A DNA stretch of 64,000 nt, from positions 1 through 64,000 of the forward strand of contig CAZUCC010000019.1 of NCBI GenBank assembly GCA_964619065.1, given 5' to 3'. The notes under the pieces were generated by a model, which saw only the letters and a list, made by a program, of their open reading frames with translations, made no database searches and was not told the DNA's origin. The position numbers were made by a program, and so were the translations under genes. This document shows, in pieces, positions 50,619-59,790 of this stretch (positions within the stretch are counted from its first letter, which is position 1; each line of letters opens with the position of its first letter). Origin of the DNA: JANXUC01 sp964619065 (GTDB lineage Bacteria > Acidobacteriota > Terriglobia > Terriglobales > Acidobacteriaceae).

Positions 50619-50756
50619 GAATGCCTTAGTGTATCTGCAAGAAGGTGGCCAAAGTCCCTTCCGGCAGAAGATTGACGAAAGTGCGCAAACCCAGATTACC
50701 CTGAAGATTAATTCCAGCGATTCTGTCTGTCAATCACAGCAGGTACGCATTCCAGC

Positions 50757-50782
50757 AAAAAGCCCAGGCGTTTACCTGGGCT
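50757..50782 (-). terminator. intrinsic terminator
   Basis: Read on the minus strand, AGCCCAGG pairs with CCTGGGCT around TAAACG, followed by five Ts (plus positions 50757-50782). It lies 65 bp beyond the stop of the small coiled-coil gene. Confidence 0.9.
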
Positions 50783-50847
50783 GCAATCTCCACATATCCT
50801 CTGGTACCTTAAAGGCGCCGGGAATCAAGCAGTTAGCGCGAAGAGCT

Positions 50848-51108
50848 CTACGGCCAGCGCTTCGCGGTCTCTTCCCAGCCCGCGGCCCGAGCCGCAGGAG
50901 CCGGAGAGGCCGAAACCGCGGCCGCTTGTGGAATCCGTAGGGGCTGTGCTTGGCCTCCAAAGCTTGATTTGGTGGGGTCGGCCGCATCTTTCAGTTCTTC
51001 GGAGAGCAGCGGGGCGACGAGGCGTAGTGCCTCGACTTCCTTCTCGAGCCGCGCCAATTCCATTTCCTTCTGCCGCAAAACCTCGTAAACGTTTTTCATG
51101 TCCTGCAT
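50848..51108 (-). CDS. 86-residue coiled-coil protein, unknown function
   Basis: Starts at the ATG at 51108 (GGAG 9 nt upstream) or at 51099. The first 40 residues form a charged helix (MKNVYEVLRQKEMELARLEK, EVEALRLVAPLLSEE) with a heptad pattern. The rest is Ala/Pro-rich and probably disordered. Short proteins starting 'MKNxYEVLRQKExxxxRxxxEVEALRxVAPLL' are common in acidobacteria and have no assigned role. A strong terminator follows. The GAF protein gene lies upstream on the same strand. Confidence 0.8.
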   Translation of the reverse strand: MQDMKNVYEVLRQKEMELARLEKEVEALRLVAPLLSEELKDAADPTKSSFGGQAQPLRIPQAAAVSASPAPAARAAGWEETAKRWP

Positions 51109-51200
51109 CCTGGGAAGCTCCGAATATTACCGCAAGTAAGTTACTCGGAATGTAAGCAGTTAGGCAACATTTGTCAAGCTGTAACCGCGTGGGGCGCGAA

Positions 51201-52031
51201 TCACCACTGCGGGCGAAACCATTGGCTCCAGCTTCGGCTCGCGGCCGGCCTGGCTTCATCCACAAGCCGCGTCAAAAAGGCTGGAATCGCTTGGTCTTCA
51301 ACTTCGCGGTCCTCTGCTTTCTTAAACGAGGTGACAGGGAAAGCGACAGGAACTTTCAAGGTAAAGGTGGTCAAGTCCTCAATTTCTCTGGCTTCTTCGT
51401 CGTTCGTCGCCACTCGATCCGTCGCTTCCTCCGCCCACGGAATCCGGCCCAACTGCATCCCCGCGTTCACTGCTTCGCGCAATCCTGACTGCACCTGGGG
51501 AGCTGTGGCATGCAACGTTTTGGCATCGCGCCCGGCGAAAGCCGAAGGCCTCTCGCCAAACAATTCCAGCATGCCCACCACACTCCGGCCTAGAACCAGG
51601 GGCATGACCATCACGGACTCGATTCCCAGTGCCTTGCAGCTTTCCTGATTCACACGGGGATCGGTCGAAGCTTGGTCGCAACGCAGCGTTTGGCGGGTAC
51701 GCATGCTCTCCGCCGTGATGCCCGACTGGATATACATGCGAGCGCCCACCTCCGGCGCCGCCAGCCCGCTGCTGGCCCGGCATACCATGGCGTCCTCGTC
51801 GTTCTCACATAGGGCCAGCGCAACCCCGGTTGCTCCGGTGATATAGCGAACGCGCTCAACTGCGGAATGGAGGGTTGCACTCAGTTTGCTTTCCGCCTGG
51901 GTGCGCTGAACCAGGGCGTCTTCCTTGCTTAAAGGGGCAGGCAGGGGCGAAGGAACCGCAGAGGCGTCCTCGAGGGAGGAGTGAATCTCATTGCAGGGAA
52001 CCGGTTGCCCTAAGATCGAATAAAGGTCCAT
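51201..52031 (-). CDS. GAF-domain protein
   Basis: 276 residues with no signal peptide. A GAF domain spans about residues 55-190 (AVERVRYITGATGVALALCE, ARMYIQSGITAESMRTRQTL, VMVMPLVLGRSVVGMLELFG). It is preceded by a proline-rich lead and followed by a polar, acidic C-terminal region without an enzymatic or DNA-binding domain. GAF domains bind small ligands such as cyclic nucleotides or sense redox state; the ligand is not readable. It may be co-transcribed with the small coiled-coil gene 93 bp downstream. Confidence 0.87.
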   Translation of the reverse strand: MDLYSILGQPVPCNEIHSSLEDASAVPSPLPAPLSKEDALVQRTQAESKLSATLHSAVERVRYITGATGVALALCENDEDAMVCRASSGLAAPEVGARMYIQSGITAESMRTRQTLRCDQASTDPRVNQESCKALGIESVMVMPLVLGRSVVGMLELFGERPSAFAGRDAKTLHATAPQVQSGLREAVNAGMQLGRIPWAEEATDRVATNDEEAREIEDLTTFTLKVPVAFPVTSFKKAEDREVEDQAIPAFLTRLVDEARPAASRSWSQWFRPQW

Positions 52032-52259
52032 TCGGCGCTCTTGCTCGCATACCGTACAGCTGGAACTCTCATCAAGGGCGGTCGTAACCGCGGCCTATCC
52101 GGGCGACACCTTGATCTGACACATTGCGGCCAGATCCTCATGTTTCGAGGGTTAATCTTCGAAGTTTACCCCGCGATATGGCGATGTCAAGAACCCGAAG
52201 GGACAAACCTGTTGAAATCGCCACGTTCCCCCGTTACTTTCTAGTTTCGTCCCTAGCTC

Positions 52260-53303
52260 TTATGGGTGCTTCCTCTTGGCAGGAAGATATTTTTTCTCAA
52301 TCGAGGCCACGATCAGGTAATTCGGATCCACCATTTCCGACAACCGGATGTGGGCGACCTTCGAAAGCAGTTCGTAAGAGTCCATCTCGGAGAGGCCGTA
52401 ATCGGCGTGCATCCAGGCGATGAGCTCGGTGAAGGCAATCCGTAGAGCGTCGTCCAGCGGACGGTATGCCCCTACAGTCATGATCGCGTCGTCGTTTTCG
52501 AATCGTGGCCAATTGATCTTCTGCCCTTTGATCACGCTGACCTGGAACCGCGCGCGCAGCGGCACTTCGATCGCCGTGCCTGCAATTTCGCCGTCTCCCA
52601 TCGCGGCGTGTCCATCTCCCACATAAAGCAGAGCGCCGGAAACATTCACGGGAAAATACACAGTATTGCCAACGCTGGCTTCCGGGGAATCCATGTTGCC
52701 GCCAAACTCAGCGGGCACGATCGAACTTCGCGCTTCGCCTCCAGCCGGCGCCACGCCTATGCAGCCAAAGAACGGGCGCAGAGGAATCTTCACGGAAAAA
52801 TTCGAATCCAACGCTCGAAATGTTGCTGTGTTGGTTGCGTGGTCGATCGGGTAATACCAGATCTTTTCCGGCAGCGACGGACCGAGCATCGCGGTGTAGT
52901 TGGTGGCATTCAGAGCTCCGAACCCTGGACCGAATGCTCCTACGCCCTGATCGCCGTCCACCTCCAAATCCAGAATCTTTACTGCCAGGGTATCGCCGGC
53001 CTCAGCGCCTTCCACATAAAACGGACCCGTGAGAGGATTGTCGCCCTTTACCATGCTCAACGTGTCGCCCGGCTTCTGCAGCACGTTGCCGAATGCGTCA
53101 AGCGTATTGGTCTCCACGATTGTGCCGGAAGGAACCTTGGCGACGGGGTCGGCCACAGCATAAACGTACTTCACATCTTTTATCGTTGCGCGATATTTTG
53201 TGAGGGCGGTCGATCCCGATTGCGCAGCCAAGGGAGCGCTTGCGGTGATGGCGGCGATTCCGGCGATAATCGCTATCGCAAATTTTTCACAACCTTGTTT
53301 CAT
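52260..53303 (-). CDS. exported acetamidase/formamidase-family protein
   Basis: 347 residues with a signal peptide (residues ~1-27, ending SAPLAAQ). The FmdA/AmdA domain is seen in VYAVADPVAKVPSGTIVETN, NPLTGPFYVEGAEAGDTLAV, FFGCIGVAPAGGE, PAEFGGNMDSPEASVGNTVY and LYVGDGHAAMGDGEIAGTAI. The last two carry the conserved metal-site Asp and His residues. It should hydrolyse short amides, probably in the periplasm, which is unusual since many members are cytoplasmic. No transporter or urea/amide operon is adjacent. Confidence 0.92.
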   Translation of the reverse strand: MKQGCEKFAIAIIAGIAAITASAPLAAQSGSTALTKYRATIKDVKYVYAVADPVAKVPSGTIVETNTLDAFGNVLQKPGDTLSMVKGDNPLTGPFYVEGAEAGDTLAVKILDLEVDGDQGVGAFGPGFGALNATNYTAMLGPSLPEKIWYYPIDHATNTATFRALDSNFSVKIPLRPFFGCIGVAPAGGEARSSIVPAEFGGNMDSPEASVGNTVYFPVNVSGALLYVGDGHAAMGDGEIAGTAIEVPLRARFQVSVIKGQKINWPRFENDDAIMTVGAYRPLDDALRIAFTELIAWMHADYGLSEMDSYELLSKVAHIRLSEMVDPNYLIVASIEKKYLPAKRKHP

Positions 53304-53343
53304 AAGCCATCCTCACGGAAATTCTTTCGGTCTCTTAACTTCT

Positions 53344-53492
53344 GTCATCCTGAGCGCAGCGAAGGACCCCTGCACCCTTGATCTTTACTTCAAAATTTCC
53401 AGATTTCTCCCGTGCAGTTTCTAGTAAGAAAGCTTGCAAGCACCTCTTTCACCATCAGCATTCCGGGGATCCTTCGCTCTGCTCAGGATGAC
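53344..53492. repeat. inverted pair of dispersed 23-bp repeat ('CHPERSEGP' type)
   Basis: GTCATCCTGAGCGCAGCGAAGGA at 53344-53366 is the inverse of 53470-53492 with 21 of 23 matches. Read through, such repeats translate as the 'HPERSEGP' and 'ILSAAKDP' strings seen widely in environmental genomes. The arms flank about 100 bp of intergenic DNA between the amidase and PhoR-type genes. Confidence 0.75.
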
Positions 53493-53527
53493 AGCGTCGG
53501 ACACAGAAATGTTGCGCAACTTGCTGA

Positions 53528-55285
53528 CTATGCGTGCCCGGAAGCTTCGTCTTCGTCGGCAAACGGCAACGTAAACAGGAACGTGGCTCCGTGATTCAGT
53601 ATGCTCTCGGCCCGAATCGCGCCGCCGTGCGCCAGAACGATGTGTTTTGCGATGGAGAGTCCCAACCCCGTCCCACCAGACTCCCGCGAGCGCGCTTTGT
53701 CGACACGATAAAAGCGCTCGAACAAGCGCGACAAATGCTCGGAGGGAATCCCTTGACCGAAATCCCGCACGTAGAATTCGACGCTGTCTTCCAAGGGGCG
53801 TGCTCCCAAAACCACCCGTGTTCCAGAACCGCCATATTTAACGGCGTTTTCCAGAAGATTGCCGAAGACGTGATGAATAGCATCGCGGTCCGCTAGTACC
53901 GGTTGCGTAGCCTCGTCCTTCACTTCGAGCTGCAGGTCGCGCGCGCCCGCCGTCTCCGCGAAATGTTGGACTGCGTCCCGAAGCAAGTCTTCCGGCGCCA
54001 CCGCTTCCAGCTCGAACCTCTTTTCACCCGATTCCACACGTGCTAATGCCAATAAGTCTTCGGTGAGACGCGCCATGCGCCCCGCGTTTTTGCGAATAAT
54101 TTCCAGAAACTCCCGTTGAGAACTTTCGTGGGGAATGGTATCGAGGAGAGTCTCGGAATATCCCTGAATCGAAGTCAGAGGCGTTCGCAGCTCGTGGGAA
54201 ACGTTGGCGATAAAGTCGCGGCGCGTTTTCTCCAGAAGCTCGCGCTCCGTGAGATCACGCAGCACCGCCACGGCACCTCCATCGGGCAGGGGGGCGGCGG
54301 TCACGTCAAACGTTTTGCCGGAAACAATCGAAATGGCCCGGGCGCCGCGCACGGTTCTCGTATCGGCAGCTTCCTGCATGGCGCGCAAAAATTCCGGATC
54401 GCGAACGGTTTCCACCAAGGGAGCTTGTAGGCGGACCCGTTGCGTCAGTTCTTGCATGCCCTGATTGGCCCACTGCACTCGTCCCTCCGGATCGACGGCA
54501 ATGACGGCATCCTGCATGGAGTTCAGCAGGGTTTCCAGTTGCCGCTGGTTATGCTGGATCTCGGCGAAAGCCTCGGCCATCTGCTGTGCCGCATGATCGA
54601 GCGAGGCCGCGGTGCGGCCAATCTCATCGTTCTGGGATGCTGCCGGGAACCGCGCTGAGGAATCGGCGATCCGGGCGGTCAGATCGCCGCCGGCGATTTT
54701 GTCGGCAAAATCCACAAAGCGGTGCAGGCGCCCCGTTATGAATCTGGTGCCCGTGAAGGCCAGTGGTAGCGCAATCAACAGCGCAACCACGCCTCCCAGC
54801 CATAGCCGCCGGTTTAGGTCATGGGTGGAGGCTTCCGCATCGGCCAACGGATACGCAAGTCGCACCGCGCCACCCTGGATGGGTACAGCGATGAAGAGAA
54901 GCGGAACGCCTACGCGGTTTCCGGTGCGGGTTGAGACTCCGGTTTGTCCGTGTAGAGCGGCGGCGATCTCAGGCCGCTCGGCAACGTTGCTCATGGTGGA
55001 GGGCTCGGCTTCGGAGTCGGCCAGAACATTGCCGTTCACATCGACAATGGTGGCGCGCGCGCCCGCGGCTTGTCCTTCTTGCGCGGCAACATCCCGTAGC
55101 GGGCGTTGCCGTTCCGCCTCCACCCGCTGGGCGAACATCAGCGTCTTCTGGCGCAGATTGCGTTCCGTTTCCTGCGCGAGCGAGCCTCGCCAGGTTTTGT
55201 CCAGTAGAAAATAGAGTGCGATAGTCGTAGTGAGGATTACGAGAACGAAGGCGGTTAGCAAACGGAAGAAGATCCGGTGCCTCAC
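53528..55285 (-). CDS. PhoR-type sensor histidine kinase
   Basis: 585 residues from a GTG at 55285. Membrane helices lie near residues 6-26 and 165-185, with a ~140-residue periplasmic sensor between them. A HAMP domain (FITGRLHRFVDFADKIAGGD), a PAS domain (LLNSMQDAVIAVDPEGRVQW), a HisKA domain with the phospho-His in FIANVSHELRTPLTSIQGYS, and a HATPase domain follow (NLLENAVKYGGSG, RDFGQGIPSEHLSRLFERFY, GGTGLGLSIAKHIV). This is the domain order of PhoR. It overlaps the regulator gene by 4 bp. No phosphate transport genes are in the window, so the signal is open. Confidence 0.93.
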   Translation of the reverse strand: MRHRIFFRLLTAFVLVILTTTIALYFLLDKTWRGSLAQETERNLRQKTLMFAQRVEAERQRPLRDVAAQEGQAAGARATIVDVNGNVLADSEAEPSTMSNVAERPEIAAALHGQTGVSTRTGNRVGVPLLFIAVPIQGGAVRLAYPLADAEASTHDLNRRLWLGGVVALLIALPLAFTGTRFITGRLHRFVDFADKIAGGDLTARIADSSARFPAASQNDEIGRTAASLDHAAQQMAEAFAEIQHNQRQLETLLNSMQDAVIAVDPEGRVQWANQGMQELTQRVRLQAPLVETVRDPEFLRAMQEAADTRTVRGARAISIVSGKTFDVTAAPLPDGGAVAVLRDLTERELLEKTRRDFIANVSHELRTPLTSIQGYSETLLDTIPHESSQREFLEIIRKNAGRMARLTEDLLALARVESGEKRFELEAVAPEDLLRDAVQHFAETAGARDLQLEVKDEATQPVLADRDAIHHVFGNLLENAVKYGGSGTRVVLGARPLEDSVEFYVRDFGQGIPSEHLSRLFERFYRVDKARSRESGGTGLGLSIAKHIVLAHGGAIRAESILNHGATFLFTLPFADEDEASGHA

Positions 55286-55974
55286 TTCGGAGCCTCAAAC
55301 CGGTAGCCCGCCCCCCGTACGGTGCGCAGGTAGCGGGGATCTTCCGGGTCGGGCTCAATTTTTTCCCGGATTCGCCGAACGTAGACGTCGACAGAGCGCG
55401 GAGTCACATAGGCCGTATCGCGCCACACGGCATCGAGCAGCTGATCGCGCGTGAATACGCGCCCCGCATGGCGGGCAAAGTGATCCAGCAAACGGAACTC
55501 GGTGGCCGTCGTTGGCACCACCAGGCCGCGCACCGTCAGCGTCATAGCGCCGGGATCGATTTCGACTTCTCCAATTTTGATGGGCGAGGGAGCCAGCGGA
55601 CGCTCGAACCGCCGCAGCACCGCCTTGACGCGAGCCACCATTTCCCGCGGACTGAAAGGCTTGGAGATGTAGTCGTCGGCGCCAAGTTCCAAGCCGAGAA
55701 CACGGTCGGCTTCTCCCCCCTTCGCCGTCAGAAAGATTACAGGGATGGAGTTGAGCGCGGGAGTTTGCCGGATCTGGCGGCACAGTTCCAGGCCATCGCC
55801 GCCCGGAACCATAATGTCCAGGATGAACAGCCCCGGCCGGCCCTTCTCCGCCTCCGCAATCACACCCGCACCGGTGTTGAAAGGGCGCACGGAAAAGCCC
55901 GCCTGTTCGAGGTGATGCTTGACCAGGCGGGAAATATCCGGGTCGTCTTCCACAAAAATGATGTTGGGTTTCAC
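55282..55974 (-). CDS. PhoB/OmpR-type response regulator
   Basis: 230 residues from a GTG at 55974 (VKPNIIFVEDDPDISRLV). The frame is open far upstream, but that DNA codes for the VWFA protein on the other strand. The receiver has the acidic pair EDD, the phosphoacceptor in LFILDIMVPGGDG and the Lys in YISKPFSPREM. The winged-helix OmpR DNA-binding domain follows (EFRLLDHFARHAGRVFTRDQ, PRSVDVYVRRIREKIEPDPE, LRTVRGAGYRFE). Its stop overlaps the kinase start (GTGA), so the pair is translated together. Confidence 0.94.
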   Translation of the reverse strand: MKPNIIFVEDDPDISRLVKHHLEQAGFSVRPFNTGAGVIAEAEKGRPGLFILDIMVPGGDGLELCRQIRQTPALNSIPVIFLTAKGGEADRVLGLELGADDYISKPFSPREMVARVKAVLRRFERPLAPSPIKIGEVEIDPGAMTLTVRGLVVPTTATEFRLLDHFARHAGRVFTRDQLLDAVWRDTAYVTPRSVDVYVRRIREKIEPDPEDPRYLRTVRGAGYRFEAPK

Positions 55975-56115
55975 GCTCGTATTGTAGCCGTTAGCAGGAC
56001 CATTTGGTGGGGGCCCAGTTTTCCACAGATTTGTATGACCATCCGTAATGCGGAAATGGGACTCTACGCGCTGCCATATCTGTGCGTTTGTGCCCAACTT
56101 GGAGCCGATTGTTGT

Positions 56116-57099
56116 ATGTCTCAACGCCGAACCCGCTATCTCCTTATGTGTCTTTACCTTTTGCCCCTGGCGGATGCGCCCTTCCTGGGACAGACACAGG
56201 GTCAATTTTCCCTGGATTTCCCTTTTCAGATTCACAAGCGCGTGGAGGAAGTTCGCATCCTGTTCAACGTGGCGGACAAGCACGGCCGCCCGGTGGTGAA
56301 CTTGCGGCCCGAAGACGTAGTCGTGCTCGAAGACGGCCAGCCTGTTTCTACCTTTACAGAGTTTTCCCGTCCCACCGGGCTTCCCCTGCTGCTCACCATG
56401 CTGGTGGATGCGAGCGCTTCCATGGCGGGCAATTTTACGGCAGAGCGAGCAGCGGCACAGCGCATACTCAGCGCGGGATCGGATCCCGATACAGACGCAG
56501 CCGCCTGGGCAAGCTTTTCGGCGGAACAACCAAGAGCAGAGATGCAAAAATCTTCGGATTGGCGGAATTCCCCTGCAGCAGCAACACCCCGTTTCCAATC
56601 CGGCCCGTTGAGCGGCCTGCGTCCCACAGGGGCAACCGCAATACTGGATGCGCTGAATTTTGCGATGCAGCGCCCGAGGTTCCGCTTGCGGGAACAACCT
56701 GGACGGCGCGTGATTTTGCTTTTGAGCGACGGCGAAGACAATACCAGTCGCCATACCCTGGCGGAAATTCTTGTAACAGCGCAGCGGGAAGAGGTTGCTA
56801 TCTACGCCGTCGCTGTGCACCACCCGCGCCTGGAATTCCCCGGCGACCGCGTGCTCCGCAGCCTTTGCGAGGGCACGGGCGGGCGCTTCTTCCTGTTTCC
56901 CGATTATGCCAAAGCAGACTCCGCGCTGACGCAAATCCAATCGGATGTACGTTCCGAGTATGCCGTAAGCTTTCATCCTCGAGTCAATAGCGAGGTCAGC
57001 ATAGAAAGCGGCCATTCCCTGGCCATCGAAATCAGGAATCACCGTAATCTGCGGGTACAGGCACGGAAAGCATACTTTCTGGGTCAGGACAGCCCTTGA
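56116..57099 (+). CDS. VWFA-related acidobacterial domain protein, exported
   Basis: 327 residues from the ATG at 56116; earlier in-frame ATGs lack a clear signal peptide. The N-terminus is basic then hydrophobic (RYLLMCLYLLPLADAPFLG). The conserved pre-domain block of this family follows (VEEVRILFNVADKHGRPVVN, LRPEDVVVLEDGQPV). The von Willebrand A domain has the MIDAS motif DASASM in LLTMLVDASASMAGNF, then GATAILDALNFAM and RRVILLLSDGEDNTSRHTL. This corresponds to the 'acidobacterial VWFA-related domain' family, which is common in that phylum. Its function is unknown. It is divergent from the PhoB-type gene. Confidence 0.9.
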   Translation: MSQRRTRYLLMCLYLLPLADAPFLGQTQGQFSLDFPFQIHKRVEEVRILFNVADKHGRPVVNLRPEDVVVLEDGQPVSTFTEFSRPTGLPLLLTMLVDASASMAGNFTAERAAAQRILSAGSDPDTDAAAWASFSAEQPRAEMQKSSDWRNSPAAATPRFQSGPLSGLRPTGATAILDALNFAMQRPRFRLREQPGRRVILLLSDGEDNTSRHTLAEILVTAQREEVAIYAVAVHHPRLEFPGDRVLRSLCEGTGGRFFLFPDYAKADSALTQIQSDVRSEYAVSFHPRVNSEVSIESGHSLAIEIRNHRNLRVQARKAYFLGQDSP

Positions 57100-57166
57100 A
57101 CAGGATGACAGAGCCGGTGGAGTGCAAGACACTTCAGACTTCCTCAGCTTGCAATGTCGGCTAACC

Positions 57167-59668
57167 TCAGTCGTGTCCAGCCGTTCCTCCCGTGGAAGTG
57201 AAGGCCAGCGTGATCAGCGTTTTTTGTTCCATTTCGTGAGCCTTAGCGCTACCCGTCGCCGGGCTCGGACTTGCGGACCGCTTCACGGAAAATACCGGGC
57301 GGCTCCCAGAAACCCGCCGCAGGCGCGGCATCATGTAAAACATCGCGCCCATATTCGCGGGTTCTTCCTGGACCCATACCAATTCGCGTGCCGAAGCGTG
57401 GCGGTCGAGTTCCTTCTGCATCTCTGCCTCGGGAAAAGGATAGATCTGGTCTACATACACAATCGCAGTCGAAGAGTCTTTGCGCTTCCTGCGTTCGGCT
57501 TCGAGCTCATGTCCGATTTTTCCTGTACAAACCAGAACCCGCTTGGCAGCCACGGCTTCCCGGTCTGGTACCACGGGCAGGAATCCGTGGGTCACAAAAT
57601 CGTCGATGGGTGAACACGCGTCCGGATTGCGCAGCATGCTTTTCGGTGTGAACACGATCAACGGTTTACGCCACTTGCGCAGTGCCTGACGCCGCAGCAT
57701 GTGGAAGTAGTTCGCCGCATTCGAGGGCTGGCAGATTTGGAAATTATCCCGTGCCGCCAATTGCAGATAGCGCTCAATGCGCGCGCTGGAGTGTTCCGGA
57801 CCCTGCCCCTCATGCCCGTGTGGCAGCAGCATGACCAGGCCCGAGAGGAGCAGCCACTTCTCCTCGCCCGCCGCGATGAACTGGTCGATTACCATCTGTG
57901 CCACGTTGGCGAAGTCGCCAAACTGCGCTTCCCAGAGGACCAACGCTTCGGGATAGTCACGGCTGTATCCATACTCGAAGCCCAGTACGGCGGATTCCGA
58001 AAGTGAGGAGTTGTAGACCTCGCACCGCGCTTGAACCGGCGCAATGTGTTGCAGCGGCATGTAGTTTTCTTCGGTTTCCGTATCGATGAGCGCGGAGTGC
58101 CGGTGATTGAACGTTCCGCGCCGCGAGTCTTGCCCGGTGAGCCGCACCGGAACGCCTTGTTTCAACAAGCTGGCGAAAGCGAGAGCCTCGCCCATACCGT
58201 AGTCCGCAGTGCGCTTGCCTAGCGCCATTTCAGCGCGCTGTTCGAGGAGCTTTTTTACCTTGGGATGGATGTTGAAGCCAGCGGGATAACTCGAAAGCCG
58301 TTCCCCGAGCTCCGCCAGTTCCGCGCGCGTCAGAGCAGTCTCGACTTCATAGGAAGCGTCGTACTTGCCGCCGCAGAAGCGATCCCAGTATTTCGGGAGG
58401 TCTCGTAGTAAAGGCTTTTTCTTGATGCGCGCGGTGCGCTTTTGCGCTTCCTCAAAATAGGTGCGCGCCTCTTGCAAGTGCGCCTCGACTGTTTTTTCAT
58501 CCGCGTTTTGGGAGTAGACTTTCCACAGGGGCGGGTGGTCCTTGATCAGCTTGTAGAGCCGTGGCTGGGTGATGGTCGGGTCGTCCACCTCGCTGTGGCC
58601 GTGCCGCCGGAACCCGATCAAGTCGACAACGACATCACTCTGAAACTTGTAGCGATACTCCGCCGCTATGCGCGCCACGCGTACCACCGCGTCGACGTCC
58701 TCCGCATTTACGTGGAACACTGGCACGGGCTGCCGCTTCGCCAGGTCGGAGGAGAACCGTGACGAATGCTCATCGCTGTATGTCGTGGTGAAGCCAATCA
58801 AATTGTTGACAATGATGTGAATTGTTCCACCAACAGAATAGCCTTTAAGGTCGGCCAGATTCAGCGTCTCCGCAAAGACTCCCTGCCCAGCAAACGCAGC
58901 GTCGCCGTGGATGAGCACGGGGAGATACAGATTCTTGCCATCGTCTCCGGCACGGTCCTGCTTGGCGCGGGTGCGGCCAACAGTGACTGGGTCCACTGCT
59001 TCCAGATGGCTTGGGTTCGAAACCAGGTGAACATGAATGTGTGCGCCATCGCGCGTTGTGTAATCGCCCGTAGCGCCCAGGTGATATTTCACGTCACCGC
59101 CGCCTAGGACGCTGCGCGGGTCGACATCCTCGAATCCCACGAAGAGTTCTTCGGCGGGCCGCCCCGCAATCATCAAGAGCACAGTCAAGCGTCCACGATG
59201 GCTCATGCCAAGCACGAGTTCGATAGCGCCACGCTCGCCGGAAGCTTCCAGAACTTCATCGAGCAGCGGAATCAACGATGTGTTGCCTTCGAGCGAAAAT
59301 CTTTTGTTGCCGAGGTAACGCTGCTGCAACACCTGCTCGAACATCTCCGCACGAATCAGGCGCTCCATGATGAAATCGCGATCCGTGGCCGGCGCCGGGG
59401 ACTCCATCCGCGTTTGGATCCATTGCCGTCTTTCGAGATTCGCGATGTGCATGAACTCGGCGGCCACTGTGCCACAGTAAGCAGTACGCGCCTGTGCGGC
59501 GTAGTCTCCCGTCAGATCCAGCTCGGGGTGCGGCTCGGGCTCGAGTTGTCCGAGAGGGTCGAGGTCTGCCTGCAAGTATCCCCATCTCCGGAATGCGTCG
59601 AAAACTCGTTCGCGCTCTCCATTGGTTACTTCCAGTAATTGTGTGCCTACTGCGCCTTCAGATTTCAT
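57167..59668 (-). CDS. sucA: 2-oxoglutarate dehydrogenase E1 component
   Basis: Decarboxylates 2-oxoglutarate with thiamine diphosphate and passes the succinyl group to E2. 833 residues against ~930 in E. coli. The block FDAFRRWGYLQADLDPLG is at residue ~24 here and ~105 there, so the N-terminal E2-binding segment is missing. The core is complete: MSHRGRLTVL, VSNPSHLEAVDPVTVGRTRA, HGDAAFAGQGVFAETLNLA, and VNNLIGFTTTYSDEHSSRFS (Leu where Gln is usual). RRHGHSEVDDPTITQPRLYK, the C-terminal RGTFNHRHSALIDTETEENY and PHGHEGQGPEHSSARIERYL are also present. E2 and E3 genes are not in the window. Confidence 0.96.
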   Translation of the reverse strand: MKSEGAVGTQLLEVTNGERERVFDAFRRWGYLQADLDPLGQLEPEPHPELDLTGDYAAQARTAYCGTVAAEFMHIANLERRQWIQTRMESPAPATDRDFIMERLIRAEMFEQVLQQRYLGNKRFSLEGNTSLIPLLDEVLEASGERGAIELVLGMSHRGRLTVLLMIAGRPAEELFVGFEDVDPRSVLGGGDVKYHLGATGDYTTRDGAHIHVHLVSNPSHLEAVDPVTVGRTRAKQDRAGDDGKNLYLPVLIHGDAAFAGQGVFAETLNLADLKGYSVGGTIHIIVNNLIGFTTTYSDEHSSRFSSDLAKRQPVPVFHVNAEDVDAVVRVARIAAEYRYKFQSDVVVDLIGFRRHGHSEVDDPTITQPRLYKLIKDHPPLWKVYSQNADEKTVEAHLQEARTYFEEAQKRTARIKKKPLLRDLPKYWDRFCGGKYDASYEVETALTRAELAELGERLSSYPAGFNIHPKVKKLLEQRAEMALGKRTADYGMGEALAFASLLKQGVPVRLTGQDSRRGTFNHRHSALIDTETEENYMPLQHIAPVQARCEVYNSSLSESAVLGFEYGYSRDYPEALVLWEAQFGDFANVAQMVIDQFIAAGEEKWLLLSGLVMLLPHGHEGQGPEHSSARIERYLQLAARDNFQICQPSNAANYFHMLRRQALRKWRKPLIVFTPKSMLRNPDACSPIDDFVTHGFLPVVPDREAVAAKRVLVCTGKIGHELEAERRKRKDSSTAIVYVDQIYPFPEAEMQKELDRHASARELVWVQEEPANMGAMFYMMPRLRRVSGSRPVFSVKRSASPSPATGSAKAHEMEQKTLITLAFTSTGGTAGHD

Positions 59669-59790
59669 GAATAGGATTCCAGATCAAAAGAAAGTTTCCA
59701 CCCTCCTTAGGATAAAGGATCAGGCGTGCTTCGTGCTCGCGCGAAGGGCCTATATGGAGTTTGCACTTCGGGGCGTCAACAAACTGTTGT

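Noticed and set aside
55975..57132. Long N-terminal extension of the PhoB-type regulator frame (616 codons in all)
   Set aside because: The extension is antisense to the VWFA gene, has no domain, and the receiver begins right at the GTG at 55974.
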